Shown here in pieces: positions 6,902-16,009 of a DNA stretch of 39,381 nucleotides. Origin of the DNA: Bacillus sp. T33-2 (GTDB lineage: Bacteria; Bacillota; Bacilli; Bacillales; Cytobacillaceae); NCBI RefSeq assembly GCF_002860205.1, contig NZ_PGVB01000041.1:1-39381 (forward strand). Reading direction: 5' to 3'. The notes under the pieces were generated by a model, which did not search any database, was not told where the DNA came from, and saw only the letters and a program-made list of their open reading frames with translations. The position numbers and the translations under genes were made by a program. The stretch's first letter is position 1. The number at the start of each line of letters is the position of its first letter.

Positions 6902-7894
6902 TTAAATCACCTCTTGTTCACGAAGTTTACTGTAATGCCAGCATGCAACGCGCCGGCCCTTTTCAACCTGTTCTGCTTCCGGCTCTGATTCCCTGCATTT
7001 GTCTGTTGCAAACGGACACCTGGGGTGAAACAAGCACCCCTCCGGTTTGTTTAATGGATTTGGTATTACCCCTTTGATGGTTTGCAATCTGCCTGTCTGC
7101 CCTTCAAGTGAGGGCATGGCTTCCAACAACCCTAGTGTGTAAGGATGGTAAGGACGCTGAAAGATGTCCCACACACTGGCTTCTTCAACAACCTTGCCTG
7201 CATACATAACGACAACCCTATCAGCCATGTCGGCAACCACACCAAGATCATGTGTAATCAGGAGTATGGACATTCCAAGTTTTTCTTTTAACCCTTTCAT
7301 CAACTCCAGGACCTGTGCTTGAATGGTCACATCCAAAGCAGTCGTTGGCTCGTCGGCAATTAATAGCTTGGGATCGCAAGCAAGGGCCATCGCGATCATG
7401 ATCCTCTGCCTCATGCCTCCAGAGAGCTGGTGAGGATACTCGTGCACCCGCTGTTCTGGAGATGGGATACCAACCATACGAAGCAAATCGACCGACTTAT
7501 CCATCGCGTCTTTTTTCTTTAGTCCTCTGTGGTAGCGCAGCGATTCTGCGATTTGGTCGCCGACTGTAAAAACAGGATTCAAGGACGTCATCGGCTCCTG
7601 AAAAATCATCGCTATCTCATTTCCACGTACCTGTCGTATCTCTTTCTTACTTTTATTCAGCAGGTTCTCGCCTTTCAGTAAAATTTCGCCTCTGTTAACC
7701 TTGCCTGTCGGCTGGGATAACAGACCCATGATCGCCAGGGATGTTACACTCTTCCCAGATCCTGACTCACCAACAATGCAGACCGTCTCGGACGGCTGTA
7801 TCTGAAAAGATACACCGTCCACAGCCGGCAATGATTCGTGTTTGCTTTTAAAACTGACAGCTAAATCACGAACCTCTAGAATTGGAGTATTCAT
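6902..7894 (-). CDS. Peptide/nickel-type ABC transporter ATP-binding protein (OppD/DppD family)
   Basis: 330 residues. Walker [11 protein letters not shown] near residue 42, Q-loop in [12 protein letters not shown], signature [15 protein letters not shown], Walker [14 protein letters not shown], switch His in [11 protein letters not shown], and the C-terminal [15 protein letters not shown] extension of the OppD family. It pairs with the OppF-like ATPase downstream to form the heterodimeric motor. The ATG overlaps the stop codon of the upstream deacylase gene by 4 nt (ATGA), so transporter and hydrolase are translationally coupled. This ties the enzyme to the imported substrate. Confidence 0.93.
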   Translation of the reverse strand: MNTPILEVRDLAVSFKSKHESLPAVDGVSFQIQPSETVCIVGESGSGKSVTSLAIMGLLSQPTGKVNRGEILLKGENLLNKSKKEIRQVRGNEIAMIFQEPMTSLNPVFTVGDQIAESLRYHRGLKKKDAMDKSVDLLRMVGIPSPEQRVHEYPHQLSGGMRQRIMIAMALACDPKLLIADEPTTALDVTIQAQVLELMKGLKEKLGMSILLITHDLGVVADMADRVVVMYAGKVVEEASVWDIFQRPYHPYTLGLLEAMPSLEGQTGRLQTIKGVIPNPLNKPEGCLFHPRCPFATDKCRESEPEAEQVEKGRRVACWHYSKLREQEVI

Positions 7895-8886
7895 GAGTCT
7901 TTTCCGGAAGTTTTATGACCTACAATCGGAATAGCTTCTGCAATTAGCTGGCCAGGATGGACAGGCCAATACCGATGCCCTACGGCTGCAATGTAGGCGT
8001 TATCCGATGGACAAAAAAGCTCTTCTGTCACATCGCCATAGAGATTCATGACAGAACCGATTAAATCTCCTTTATTCAGCACTTCCCCTACATGGCAGGC
8101 AGGAACAAACAAGCCGCCTTCTCCAACAAAGAAGAAATCTGCTCCATTGATGATGGTATATTCTTGTTGTACGGGGGCTTCGCCCGGGAGCATGTCAAGT
8201 GCCTTCATTGCATTTTCAATCGACTCTTTAAAGAGGCGCTCATGATCCTCGGTGACATTGCCGCCGCCACACTCAACCGCCACTGCGGGAATGCCCTTGC
8301 TTACCAGGTGAGCAGTGCCAGTTCCATTGATATCGGTCTCAGCCTCCGAACGCCAGATCACATCCGATCCCATGCGCTCGGCTAGCCACATCGATTTTTT
8401 TCCGGCTTCGGATTCATCATAATCGCAAATGACATAGAAAGGGACATATGCGCCATTTCCACCCGAATGGAAATCGACAACATAATCCGCGGTTTCAGTT
8501 TGGGCCGTAAGCAAAGCATGTGCTAGGCGCTGGCTGTACGTACCATTCGCATCACCTGGGAAAATGCGGTTAAGATTGGCTCCATCAAGTGGAGATGTCC
8601 TATACCTAGCCTTGAATGACGGCAGATTGGTAACTGGTACACCAATCAATGTGCCGCGCAGCTGGCTTAAATCTAGCTCTTGAAAAAAGCGGATGATGGA
8701 TGCCGCACCGCCATATTCATCTCCGTGAACACAAGCCTGTACCCATAGCGTCGGCCCTTCTTCGTTCCCTGTTGCAACCAATACGGGCAGCTTAAATGGG
8801 GTACCATCCGTATCAGTTCCTACTTGTAAAAATCCTCTCGTTTTTTCTCCCTGTACCGCCTCAGCTGTTCCAACCGTTTTCACCAT
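7891..8886 (-). CDS. Succinylglutamate desuccinylase/aspartoacylase-family metallohydrolase (paralogue 1)
   Basis: 331 residues from the ATG at 8886, which has GGAGG 7 nt upstream; an in-frame start 19 codons earlier has no such site. The zinc-site motifs of the AstE/AspA (M14-like) family are present: VHGDEYGG (His54, Glu57), DGANLNRIFPGD (substrate-binding Asn-Arg) and VDFHSGG (His140). A Glu in VECGGGNVTE is the expected general base. A C-terminal beta domain with GHRYWPVHPGQLI follows. Family members hydrolyse the amide bond of N-acyl amino acids (N-acetylaspartate, N-succinylglutamate, N-acetyl-diaminobutyrate). It is highly similar to the next two upstream genes and overlaps the ATPase gene by 4 nt. 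The acyl substrate is unknown. Confidence 0.9.
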   Translation of the reverse strand: MVKTVGTAEAVQGEKTRGFLQVGTDTDGTPFKLPVLVATGNEEGPTLWVQACVHGDEYGGAASIIRFFQELDLSQLRGTLIGVPVTNLPSFKARYRTSPLDGANLNRIFPGDANGTYSQRLAHALLTAQTETADYVVDFHSGGNGAYVPFYVICDYDESEAGKKSMWLAERMGSDVIWRSEAETDINGTGTAHLVSKGIPAVAVECGGGNVTEDHERLFKESIENAMKALDMLPGEAPVQQEYTIINGADFFFVGEGGLFVPACHVGEVLNKGDLIGSVMNLYGDVTEELFCPSDNAYIAAVGHRYWPVHPGQLIAEAIPIVGHKTSGKDS

Positions 8887-8948
8887 TTGAATTCCTCCAA
8901 TTTGTTTATCTTTTAATTTTGATATCATATTCTTGCCTGGCAAGCTAT

Positions 8949-9917
8949 CTAGTCCTCGATCGGGATTGCCTCAGCAATCAATTCACCGGGGTCAGACGGC
9001 CAGTAACGGTGTCCGATGGCAGCGATATAGGAGCGATCCGAAGGACAACGAACTTCCTCTGTCACATCTCCAAACAGGTTGATGATTGACCCAATCAGAT
9101 CTCCTTTGTTCAAAACATCACCCACTTTACAAGCTGGTACGAACAACCCGCCTTCACCGTTAAAAATAAAATCTGCCTTATTGATGACGGTATATTCTTT
9201 TTGAACAGGCGGCTCGCCCTCAAGCATGTTTAATGCTTTCATCGCGTTTCTGATGGAGGCTTTAAAATCACGCTCATGTTCTTCCGTTACATTTCCTCCT
9301 CCACATTCAACCGTTACTGTAGGAATCCCGTTTTTCACAAAATGCGCAGTGCCGGTTCCGCCCGTCCCAGCTTCCCCTGCAGATCGCCAAATGACATCAG
9401 AACCCATTCTCTCAGCCAGCCACATAGACTTCTTCGCCGTTTCCGAGTCATCGTACTTGCAGATCATGTAAAAAGGAACTTCACAACCGATACCGCCTGA
9501 ATGCAAATCCAGTACATAATCGGCGGTATCCAATACTGCATTCAGCAAGACGTGTGCCAAACGCTGACTGTATGTTCCCTTTGGGTCTCCGGGAAAAATG
9601 CGGTTCAGGTTTGCACCATCGAGGGGAGAAACCCGGCTTCTAGCTTTGAATGAAGGCGGGTTTGTCACCGGAACACCAACAAAGGTTCCATGAAGCTGAT
9701 TCACATCCAATTCCTGAAAGAACCTTATGATTGATGCCGCACCGCCATATTCTTCACCATGAATACAGCCCTGAACCCAAATAGTCGGGCCCTCTTCCTT
9801 TCCTGCCGCAACTAGAACAGGTAAATGAAATTCACTCCCGTCAGTGTCGGTGCCTACCTTTATTTGGCCCCTCGTTTTCGCCCCTTTTATGAATTGTGCT
9901 GTGCCAACTGTTTTCAA
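8949..9917 (-). CDS. Succinylglutamate desuccinylase/aspartoacylase-family metallohydrolase (paralogue 2)
   Basis: 322 residues starting MKTVGTAQFIKG, like the neighbours. Zinc ligands by family analogy are His53 and Glu56 (IHGEEYGG) and His139 (LDLHSGG). The substrate motif GANLNRIFPGD is at 101-111 and the likely general base is Glu204 (TVECGGGN). All catalytic positions are intact, so it is expected to be active. The start is TTG with GGGAGG about 9 nt upstream. A 166-nt gap with a hairpin and a palindrome separates it from paralogue 3, so a new transcript or an mRNA processing point is possible here. It probably differs from paralogues 1 and 3 in acyl-group or side-chain preference, but no residue can be pinned to that. 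Confidence 0.9.
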   Translation of the reverse strand: MKTVGTAQFIKGAKTRGQIKVGTDTDGSEFHLPVLVAAGKEEGPTIWVQGCIHGEEYGGAASIIRFFQELDVNQLHGTFVGVPVTNPPSFKARSRVSPLDGANLNRIFPGDPKGTYSQRLAHVLLNAVLDTADYVLDLHSGGIGCEVPFYMICKYDDSETAKKSMWLAERMGSDVIWRSAGEAGTGGTGTAHFVKNGIPTVTVECGGGNVTEEHERDFKASIRNAMKALNMLEGEPPVQKEYTVINKADFIFNGEGGLFVPACKVGDVLNKGDLIGSIINLFGDVTEEVRCPSDRSYIAAIGHRYWPSDPGELIAEAIPIED

Positions 9918-10010
9918 TAGATTGATCCTCCCTCACATTTTTTCTATCGAAGACGCTATCTTTCTTTTAATCATTTTCGAAAATCACTCGGTGTTTAATG
10001 GTGATTGAGC

Positions 10011-10077
10011 TGTAACATAGTTTTTCGGGTTACAAACACCTCACCAGGGTCAAAGCTCATGCTGCTTTCACCCTGGT
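10011..10077 (-). other. intra-operon hairpin and TGTAAC palindrome
   Basis: Just past the stop of paralogue 3 there is a long hairpin: ACCAGGGT (43-50), one mismatch, AAAGC, 7-nt loop, GCTTT, mismatch, ACCCTGGT (ending 10077), without a U-tract. Next to it lies the inverted repeat TGTAAC (10011-10016)-N12-GTTACA (10029-10034). The 8-mer TGTAACAT also occurs twice in the region upstream of the first XRE-cupin regulator (5028-5035, and as its complement at 5142-5149). It is therefore a candidate shared operator. Confidence 0.4.
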
Positions 10078-10083
10078 CGGAGC

Positions 10084-11049
10084 TTATTCTTTTGTATAAG
10101 TTTCAGCAACAAGCTGGCCCGGATGTAATGGCCAGAAACGGTGGCCGGTGGCAGCAAGATAGGCGTTGTCCGAGGAACATCTGATTTCCTCGGTTACCTC
10201 TCCGTACAGGTTCATGATTGAACCAATCAAGTCTCCCTTGCTTATAACCGAACCAACTTCACAGGCTGGCACAAACAACCCACCCTGGCCAGCGAAAATA
10301 AAGTCACCTTGTTTGTACACAGCATACTCCTCCTGGACAGGTGCCTCACCAGGAATCATATCCAGGGCCTTCAAGGCGTTCCCAATTGAATCCTTGAACA
10401 GCTGTTCATGTTTCTCTGTAACATTGCCGCCTCCTACCTCAATCGTAACCGCAGGAATGCCTTTTTGAGTCAGATAATCGGTCCCGACACCGGTCGTCGC
10501 TCCAGGTCCTCCAGCCTGCCAGATCACTTCGGCACCCATGCGTTCAGCAAGCCACATCGATTTCCGAGAAGCTTCGTTTTTACCCTGACGGCAGATCATA
10601 AAGTAATCGACATGGATCCCAATCCCGCCAGAATGCAGGTCAAGTACATAATCGGCAGTTTCGGAGATGGTTTCGATTAAAGCGTGGGCTAAGCGCTGGC
10701 TGAATGTCCCCTGAGGATCTCCCGGGAAAATCCGGTTGAGATTTGCCCCGTCAATAGGGGAAGTTCGGTAGCGTGCCTTGAAGGAAGGCAGGTTGACGAC
10801 AGGTACACCCACTACAGTTCCTTTTAACTGTCCAAGATCCAACTCCTGGATAAAGCGGATAATGGAAGCAGCACCGCCATATTCGTCACCGTGGATACAG
10901 CCTTGTACCCAAACAACAGGTCCCTCTTCTGCACCTGAGGCGATTAATACTGGTATCTGAATGGGAGAACCATCGGTATCGCTGCCAACCAATAGATGGC
11001 CCCTCGTTTTTTCTCCTTGAACAAATTGTGCTGTGCCAACAGTTTTCAA
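10084..11049 (-). CDS. Succinylglutamate desuccinylase/aspartoacylase-family metallohydrolase (paralogue 3)
   Basis: 321 residues beginning MKTVGTAQFVQGEKTRG. The motifs IHGDEYGG (His53, Glu56), DGANLNRIFPGD, LDLHSGG (His139) and TIEVGGGNVTE give a complete zinc site and general base. A C-terminal domain with GHRFWPLHPGQLV follows. The start is TTG with GGGAGG upstream. It is the first of three close tandem paralogues and lies 34 nt downstream of the binding-protein gene, so it is probably expressed with it. Tandem duplication followed by divergence is the simplest origin, since all three share start sequence, length and motif spacing. Confidence 0.9.
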   Translation of the reverse strand: MKTVGTAQFVQGEKTRGHLLVGSDTDGSPIQIPVLIASGAEEGPVVWVQGCIHGDEYGGAASIIRFIQELDLGQLKGTVVGVPVVNLPSFKARYRTSPIDGANLNRIFPGDPQGTFSQRLAHALIETISETADYVLDLHSGGIGIHVDYFMICRQGKNEASRKSMWLAERMGAEVIWQAGGPGATTGVGTDYLTQKGIPAVTIEVGGGNVTEKHEQLFKDSIGNALKALDMIPGEAPVQEEYAVYKQGDFIFAGQGGLFVPACEVGSVISKGDLIGSIMNLYGEVTEEIRCSSDNAYLAATGHRFWPLHPGQLVAETYTKE

Positions 11050-11083
11050 TGCATAACCTCCCTATTGTTTCAAATCTATTACA

Positions 11084-12631
11084 CTATTTTCGATATTCGG
11101 CATCCCGGAGAATACTATATTCATCAAGTCTTGGAGTAAAGCCGGTCACTCCCTTTCTAACCCCGATAACCTGCGGCTCATAGTAAAGCGGAAGTGTCGG
11201 TTTGTCGTCATGCAGAATCTCCTGGATTTGCTTATAAAGGTCAGCCGCTTCACCATCATCGATGGTCTGGATTGCCTCATCCATCAGCGCGTCAACTTCC
11301 GGGTTGGAATAGTTATTTTCGGATGTTGCTGAGTGGAAATAACCGTCCCAGTGCTTACTAGGATTGATCGTAAAATCTGTTGCACCAATGAACCAGATAT
11401 CATAGGCATCAGTATCAGTCTTTGGAACATAGGAGCTCCACTCAAGAGTTTCCAGCTCAACATTCACTCCGGCTTTTTTCAACATACCGGCAATCGCTTC
11501 GCCCATCTGTTTATCCATGGCATATCGTCCAACAGGAGCACCCATCTTGATAGGTGAACCATCATAGCCGGATTCGTTGACAAGCTTCTTGGCTTCTTCC
11601 AGATCAAACTTATAAACTGGCAAATCTTCGTTAAAGCCGATGGTTCCTGGTGGAGAGACTGAAGAGGCAGGAATTGTTGTACCGCCCAGGACATTATTGA
11701 CCAATGATTTTCGGTCTATGGCTAATGACAGTGCTTCTCTGAAATTTTTATCAGCAATCCACTTGTTTTTAAATTCAAGGACAAGGAAATCTACCCTTAA
11801 AGTTTTTGTTTGTGAAACTTCAAGATTTTGATCATTTTTGATGGTGTTAAGCTTATCAGGGGACATCGTTTCGGCAATTTGGACATCACCGCGTTGCAGG
11901 GCAGCGAGACGGACGGAACTTTCAGGCATGATCCTGAAACGTATGTTTTTTGTCTTGCCCTTCTTGCCCCAGTATTCATCAAAACGGGTTAAGAGCAATT
12001 CGTTGTTGGGCGTGTATTTCTCAACCTTATAAGGTCCTGTACCGACAGGCTCGGTGTTATACTTTTCACCAAGTGATTTCACGGCGCCCGGTTCGACGAT
12101 TGGCACCTGGGCAAGTGAGCTGACAAGCCCCCTTGTTGGTGTTTTTGTCTTAATGAAAACGGTTGAGTCACCTTCTGTCGTTACCTCAGCTACGTCTCTT
12201 AACCAAGTTTTAAGTGGTGTATTAAAGTTTGGATCCAGGATGGAATCAATCGTGAACTTTACAGAGTCTGGAGTTAGAGGAGCACCGTTATGAAACTTCA
12301 CTCCTTTGCGGAGGGTGAATTTCCATGTCAGATCATCCACGTTTTCAAAACTTTCAGCGAGAACGCCTTCAAGCTTAACTTGATCTCCTTCTATGGTGCG
12401 GAATACAAGAGGTTCAAATATGTGGGAATTCATGCTGTAACCCGGTCCAGACCAGGTTTTACGCGGATCTAAGCTGATTGGGTCCGATCCGGTCGCAATC
12501 GCGATTTCATCTTCAGCCTTTTTCGTGTTATTTTTGTCGTTATCCTTCGTTGAAGTGGAACTTGACGAAGAACAAGCACCTAGGACAAACATGATAACTA
12601 ACAGTAATAAAGAAACTTTCATCCTTCTCAT
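11084..12631 (-). CDS. ABC transporter substrate-binding lipoprotein, peptide/nickel family 5
   Basis: 515 residues, normal for family-5 solute-binding proteins. It begins with a lipoprotein signal: MRRMKVSLLLL, a hydrophobic core and lipobox LGAC at about residues 17-20, so the mature protein is anchored by a lipidated Cys on the outer face of the membrane. A Ser/Thr/Lys-rich linker follows, then the typical DPISLDPRKTW...IFEPL opening strand and the later ALSLAIDRKSLVNNVLGG motif. It captures the substrate for the two permeases and two ATPases in this operon. Family 5 includes binders of di/oligopeptides, nickel, glutathione and other small amides, so the name alone does not fix the ligand. 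The ATG follows AAGGGGG at 10-nt spacing. Confidence 0.92.
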   Translation of the reverse strand: MRRMKVSLLLLVIMFVLGACSSSSSTSTKDNDKNNTKKAEDEIAIATGSDPISLDPRKTWSGPGYSMNSHIFEPLVFRTIEGDQVKLEGVLAESFENVDDLTWKFTLRKGVKFHNGAPLTPDSVKFTIDSILDPNFNTPLKTWLRDVAEVTTEGDSTVFIKTKTPTRGLVSSLAQVPIVEPGAVKSLGEKYNTEPVGTGPYKVEKYTPNNELLLTRFDEYWGKKGKTKNIRFRIMPESSVRLAALQRGDVQIAETMSPDKLNTIKNDQNLEVSQTKTLRVDFLVLEFKNKWIADKNFREALSLAIDRKSLVNNVLGGTTIPASSVSPPGTIGFNEDLPVYKFDLEEAKKLVNESGYDGSPIKMGAPVGRYAMDKQMGEAIAGMLKKAGVNVELETLEWSSYVPKTDTDAYDIWFIGATDFTINPSKHWDGYFHSATSENNYSNPEVDALMDEAIQTIDDGEAADLYKQIQEILHDDKPTLPLYYEPQVIGVRKGVTGFTPRLDEYSILRDAEYRK

Positions 12632-12698
12632 TTCAACATAGCCCCCTTACATTACATTTGTTTAAAGCAGTAAACCATTAAAGTCGAAAAACAGAATA

Positions 12699-13718
12699 TT
12701 ACCTCCTTTCTACCTGAGCTGAGGCAAAATAAGCAACCTTATCACCAGTGGTAACGGCCTGATTTCCGGCCATAGGATAAGCAATGATCAACCCGCTGAC
12801 CGGGGAAACCATCTCATCAATCTTCTCTCCAAATACGTTATGGACCGTAGCGAACACTTCGCCCTTTTCCACTGAATCCCCGACATACTTACGGAAGTAA
12901 ATAAACCCGCCAGTATTTGCAAAACAGGATGTATAGAGCAATCGTTCACCAAACGGGATAGCGTTTGGGAGAGGTACAGGTTCTCCATCCAGCATGCAAA
13001 GATATTTCATGACATTTTTAACGCCAACCACTCCTGCCTCGCTGGAATCAGGGTCAAAGCGCCGTGAAAAAACAAGCTCCGGTGTAATGACTGGCTTTCC
13101 TATTTCTGATAAATATCCACTGAAGGTACCCGGTGTATGTCCTGCCGGTGTCACCGTAATCGCCCCGAACGCTTTCGCCATACCTAAGGATACATGTTGA
13201 ACATTTGCATTCGCTGCATCATCTACTATGGTAAAAACACAGGACGGCGGATTGCAGGAATGGAAATCAATCACATAATCTGCTTCTTTGACGAAAACAT
13301 CCACCAGCGTGTGGGCAACTCTCTGGCTTAGCGTGCCGACAGCACTGCCGGGAAACACACGATTAAGGTCGGCAGAATCCTGCGGGGTGAAACGACTCGA
13401 TGCTCCGAGCGCAAACGGATTGACAACAGGAATGGCAAGCACCCTTCCACGGACCTTTCTAAAATCAAGCTCCTCGTGCATCAAACGGTTAATTACATCG
13501 TATCCGCCAATTTCGATTCCATGAATTAGGGCTGTCAGCAATAATGTCGGACCTGGTTGATGGCCTTCACCAACTATAAGGGGCATACATATTTCTGTCC
13601 CATCTGGCAGAGTTGCTAAGGGTAATCGTGCTGTGTGAACCTCACCCGGCCTGCATTCTAATTCATCTAAACTCTGAACGCGTATTTTTGACAACTGCTT
13701 GTTCAACTCCCTTTTCAA
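12699..13718 (-). CDS. Succinylglutamate desuccinylase/aspartoacylase-family metallohydrolase (paralogue 4, divergent)
   Basis: Up to 339 residues, more distant from the other three. Motifs: IHGIEIGG (His66, Glu69), DSADLNRVFPGS, IDFHSCN (His153) and TPELVF, where the usual GGGN after the general-base Glu is missing. The zinc site is complete. HSCNPP in place of HSGG and the altered Glu loop suggest a different substrate or leaving group. The start is uncertain: the first TTG (13718) has GGTGGG 12 nt upstream, and TTG codons at positions 5 and 9 are alternatives. The gene lies 24 nt after a permease gene and before the binding-protein gene, so it is embedded in the operon. Confidence 0.87.
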   Translation of the reverse strand: MKRELNKQLSKIRVQSLDELECRPGEVHTARLPLATLPDGTEICMPLIVGEGHQPGPTLLLTALIHGIEIGGYDVINRLMHEELDFRKVRGRVLAIPVVNPFALGASSRFTPQDSADLNRVFPGSAVGTLSQRVAHTLVDVFVKEADYVIDFHSCNPPSCVFTIVDDAANANVQHVSLGMAKAFGAITVTPAGHTPGTFSGYLSEIGKPVITPELVFSRRFDPDSSEAGVVGVKNVMKYLCMLDGEPVPLPNAIPFGERLLYTSCFANTGGFIYFRKYVGDSVEKGEVFATVHNVFGEKIDEMVSPVSGLIIAYPMAGNQAVTTGDKVAYFASAQVERR

Positions 13719-13742
13719 TAGATTTATTTACCCACCAGGTGT

Positions 13743-14582
13743 TTATCGCGGATCAAGAGCATCACGCAACCCATCACCAAATAAATTAGCACTCATCGCA
13801 ACAACCATGAGCATGATTCCAGGAAAAACAGCAATCCACCATGCATCCAGCATGTATTCCCTGCCATCCGCCAGCATCCCTCCCCAGGTCGGCTGACTTG
13901 CAGGCACCCCGAGACCTAGGAAACTAAGTGACGACTCTGCAATAATCAATGTGGCGACTTGAAAGCTGGCAACCACTATGAAAGGTGATATGATGTTAGG
14001 AAGAATATGCCTGAATAGAATCGTGAACTGCGAAGCGCCTACCGCCTTTGTCGCCTCTATGAATTCCAAGTGTTTAATCGACAGGACAGAGCTTCTGACC
14101 ACTTTTGCATACGATATCCAGCTAGTTACTGATAGCACAAGCACGATGTTCATCACGCTCGGGCCAAGGATTGTCACCATAGTAAGCGCCAACAATAAGA
14201 ACGGAAAGGCTAGCTGCATATCGGCAATCCGCATCAGGACACTGTCAATCCATCCGCCTGAATAACCGGATACAAGACCGATAATAAGACCAATCGTGCC
14301 ACCAATTAAAACAGCTCCTGCCGCAACACTGATAGAAACCCTTGAACCGGCAATTAAACGGCTGAGAACGTCCCGGCCTAACTGATCAGTTCCAAGTACA
14401 TGCTTCACTCCTTCGCTATCGGTCCAGCCTGGTGGTTTCAACCGCAACTCAATATTTTGTTCTTCAGGATCCATTGGTACGAGAGCGGTTGCAAATATCG
14501 CCATCAAAAGGACCAATAACATAAGGACAAGCCCGACAGCAGCAATCTTTCTTTCACTTATTTTTCGAATGGCAGTGCCCAT
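13743..14582 (-). CDS. Peptide/nickel-type ABC transporter permease (DppC/OppC family)
   Basis: 279 residues with about six membrane helices. The N-terminal helix begins AAVGLVLMLLVLLMAIFATAL, the periplasmic loop has HVLGTDQLGRDVLSRLIAGSRVS, and the EAA coupling motif is EATKAVGASQFTILFRHILPN. All are hallmarks of DppC/OppC permeases. It forms the channel with the DppB-like protein encoded just upstream. The ATG at 14582 is chosen because GAGGGG lies 8 nt upstream; a GTG three codons earlier is also in frame. It ends FGDGLRDALDPR, the usual C-terminus of the family. Confidence 0.92.
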   Translation of the reverse strand: MGTAIRKISERKIAAVGLVLMLLVLLMAIFATALVPMDPEEQNIELRLKPPGWTDSEGVKHVLGTDQLGRDVLSRLIAGSRVSISVAAGAVLIGGTIGLIIGLVSGYSGGWIDSVLMRIADMQLAFPFLLLALTMVTILGPSVMNIVLVLSVTSWISYAKVVRSSVLSIKHLEFIEATKAVGASQFTILFRHILPNIISPFIVVASFQVATLIIAESSLSFLGLGVPASQPTWGGMLADGREYMLDAWWIAVFPGIMLMVVAMSANLFGDGLRDALDPR

Positions 14583-14594
14583 TTCCCTCACCCC

Positions 14595-15518
14595 TCATGA
14601 ATCAACGACAATACGACGGTCGATGACTGCATACAGAATATCTACGATAAAATTGATGATGACAAACACTAGGGCTGAAACGATTACTAGTGACTGTATC
14701 ATCGGGTAATCACGGAATTGAATTGATTGAACGGTCAGGAATCCCAACCCTGGCCAGGAAAAGATATATTCCGTGATTATAGCACCGCCAAGAAGCTGTC
14801 CTGTCTGGAGACCAATCATCGTAATGGTAGGAATTAACGCATTTTTAAAGACGTGCTTAAATAGGACAATTTTCTCCGGCAGACCTTTTGCACGAGCAGT
14901 CCTGACATAATCATTATGGAGCACATCCAGCATGCTTGATCGCATGAGCCGGGAAATTAAAGCCAACTGGTAAACTGCCAGTGTGAAGGCCGGCAGAATC
15001 AGGTTATTCCAGCTGCCATATCCAGTAGTAGGAAGCAGCTGCCACTTTACTGCTATTAATAATATCAACATCATCCCAAGCCAGTAGCTCGGCACCGACT
15101 GACCAAGCATGGCCAGTACACTGACTGCATAGTCAGACAGGGAGTTCTTTTTCACCGCCGCCAGCATTCCAAGCGGGATTGCAATCACAATGGCAATGAC
15201 CATCGCCCAAAAGACAAGGATTGCAGTGGCTGGTAAATTTTCCATTATGAGCTCCATGGACGGAACTCCCCGATTTAAGGAATTACCGAAATCCATGAAA
15301 ATCATTTGCTTAAAATAAACGATGTACTGTGACCAAATTGGAAGATTCAACCCCATAGCTTCTCTCATTTGATGAAGCTCCTCTTGGGTGGCGTTTTCCG
15401 GAAGCATAAGGGTTGCCGGATCACCAGGAATCACCCTCAGGATAAAAAATGCAATTCCCGAAGCCCCAATCAATACAATCAGTGCCTGGAACAGCCGCCT
15501 TAATATAAACCGTCCCAT
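14595..15518 (-). CDS. Peptide/nickel-type ABC transporter permease (DppB/OppB family)
   Basis: About 307 residues. The N-terminal helix FILRRLFQALIVLIGASGIAFFILRVIPGDPA, the EAA motif YVRTARAKGLPEKIVLFKHVFKNALIP and the terminal EYIFSWPGLG...DILYAVIDRRI are characteristic of DppB. It is the first gene of the transporter/deacylase operon. Two consecutive ATG codons follow GGAGGTGAA. The second (15518) has the better 7-nt spacing and is used here; the first is at 15521. A 76-nt stretch with no other gene and a candidate promoter further upstream support this as the operon head. Confidence 0.92.
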   Translation of the reverse strand: MGRFILRRLFQALIVLIGASGIAFFILRVIPGDPATLMLPENATQEELHQMREAMGLNLPIWSQYIVYFKQMIFMDFGNSLNRGVPSMELIMENLPATAILVFWAMVIAIVIAIPLGMLAAVKKNSLSDYAVSVLAMLGQSVPSYWLGMMLILLIAVKWQLLPTTGYGSWNNLILPAFTLAVYQLALISRLMRSSMLDVLHNDYVRTARAKGLPEKIVLFKHVFKNALIPTITMIGLQTGQLLGGAIITEYIFSWPGLGFLTVQSIQFRDYPMIQSLVIVSALVFVIINFIVDILYAVIDRRIVVDS

Positions 15519-15521
15519 CAT

Positions 15522-16009
15522 TTCACCTCCTGATATCTATCACTTTGTGGTAAATGTAGATTTATTTCACCTCGAATGATTCATTGGTCACCTCCTTAAA
15601 TGTCGGCATAGATATTTGTTCATATCTTCCACGGCCGTTAACTACAAGTAATCAAAATTTACCGAAAACGTTAAGTATGATTTTACTAAAAAAGATGTAA
15701 TGTTTCGTTCATTTCTTATTATCTACCAAATTGTCCATTTGGACTTACTTAAAATTAAGTATATATTAATATCTGAATATTATGAAACATATTTTATCGA
15801 CATTTTATTCGATTGTCTAGCATTATTTTTATTTTTTTGTTAAGTAATACTGAACAAATAGATCAACGTTTTTGATTTCAGACGATCCCATTTATTGTTC
15901 AGTTCTTTTATATCTTGTTAAATATAGATTACATACTTTTTTCACCTTAAGTTGGTCTAGCGAATTATTCAGAATGCCTCATTGATTTTAAAAAAGAATC
16001 GAATGACTT
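15522..16009. other. 488-nt AT-rich intergenic region upstream of the transporter operon
   Basis: No convincing coding frame. It separates the permease gene from the tail-end of the MFS gene on the same strand. It holds the candidate promoter and twin palindromes listed separately at 15733-15819. The part from about 15820 to 16009 is T-rich, with no terminator of good quality for the MFS gene. Confidence 0.6.
15733..15819 (-). promoter_or_regulatory. candidate sigma-A promoter and twin palindromes for the transporter/deacylase operon
   Basis: On the minus strand: -35 TAGACA (15814-15819), a 17-nt spacer, and -10 TAAAAT (15791-15796), each one mismatch from consensus. Immediately downstream of the predicted start are two adjacent palindromes: TACTTAAAATTAAGTA (15746-15761; 7-bp arms) and GTCCATTTGGAC (15733-15744; 5-bp arms). 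They sit where a roadblock repressor would bind. This implies a 5' leader of about 260 nt before the first permease gene. Confidence 0.4.
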
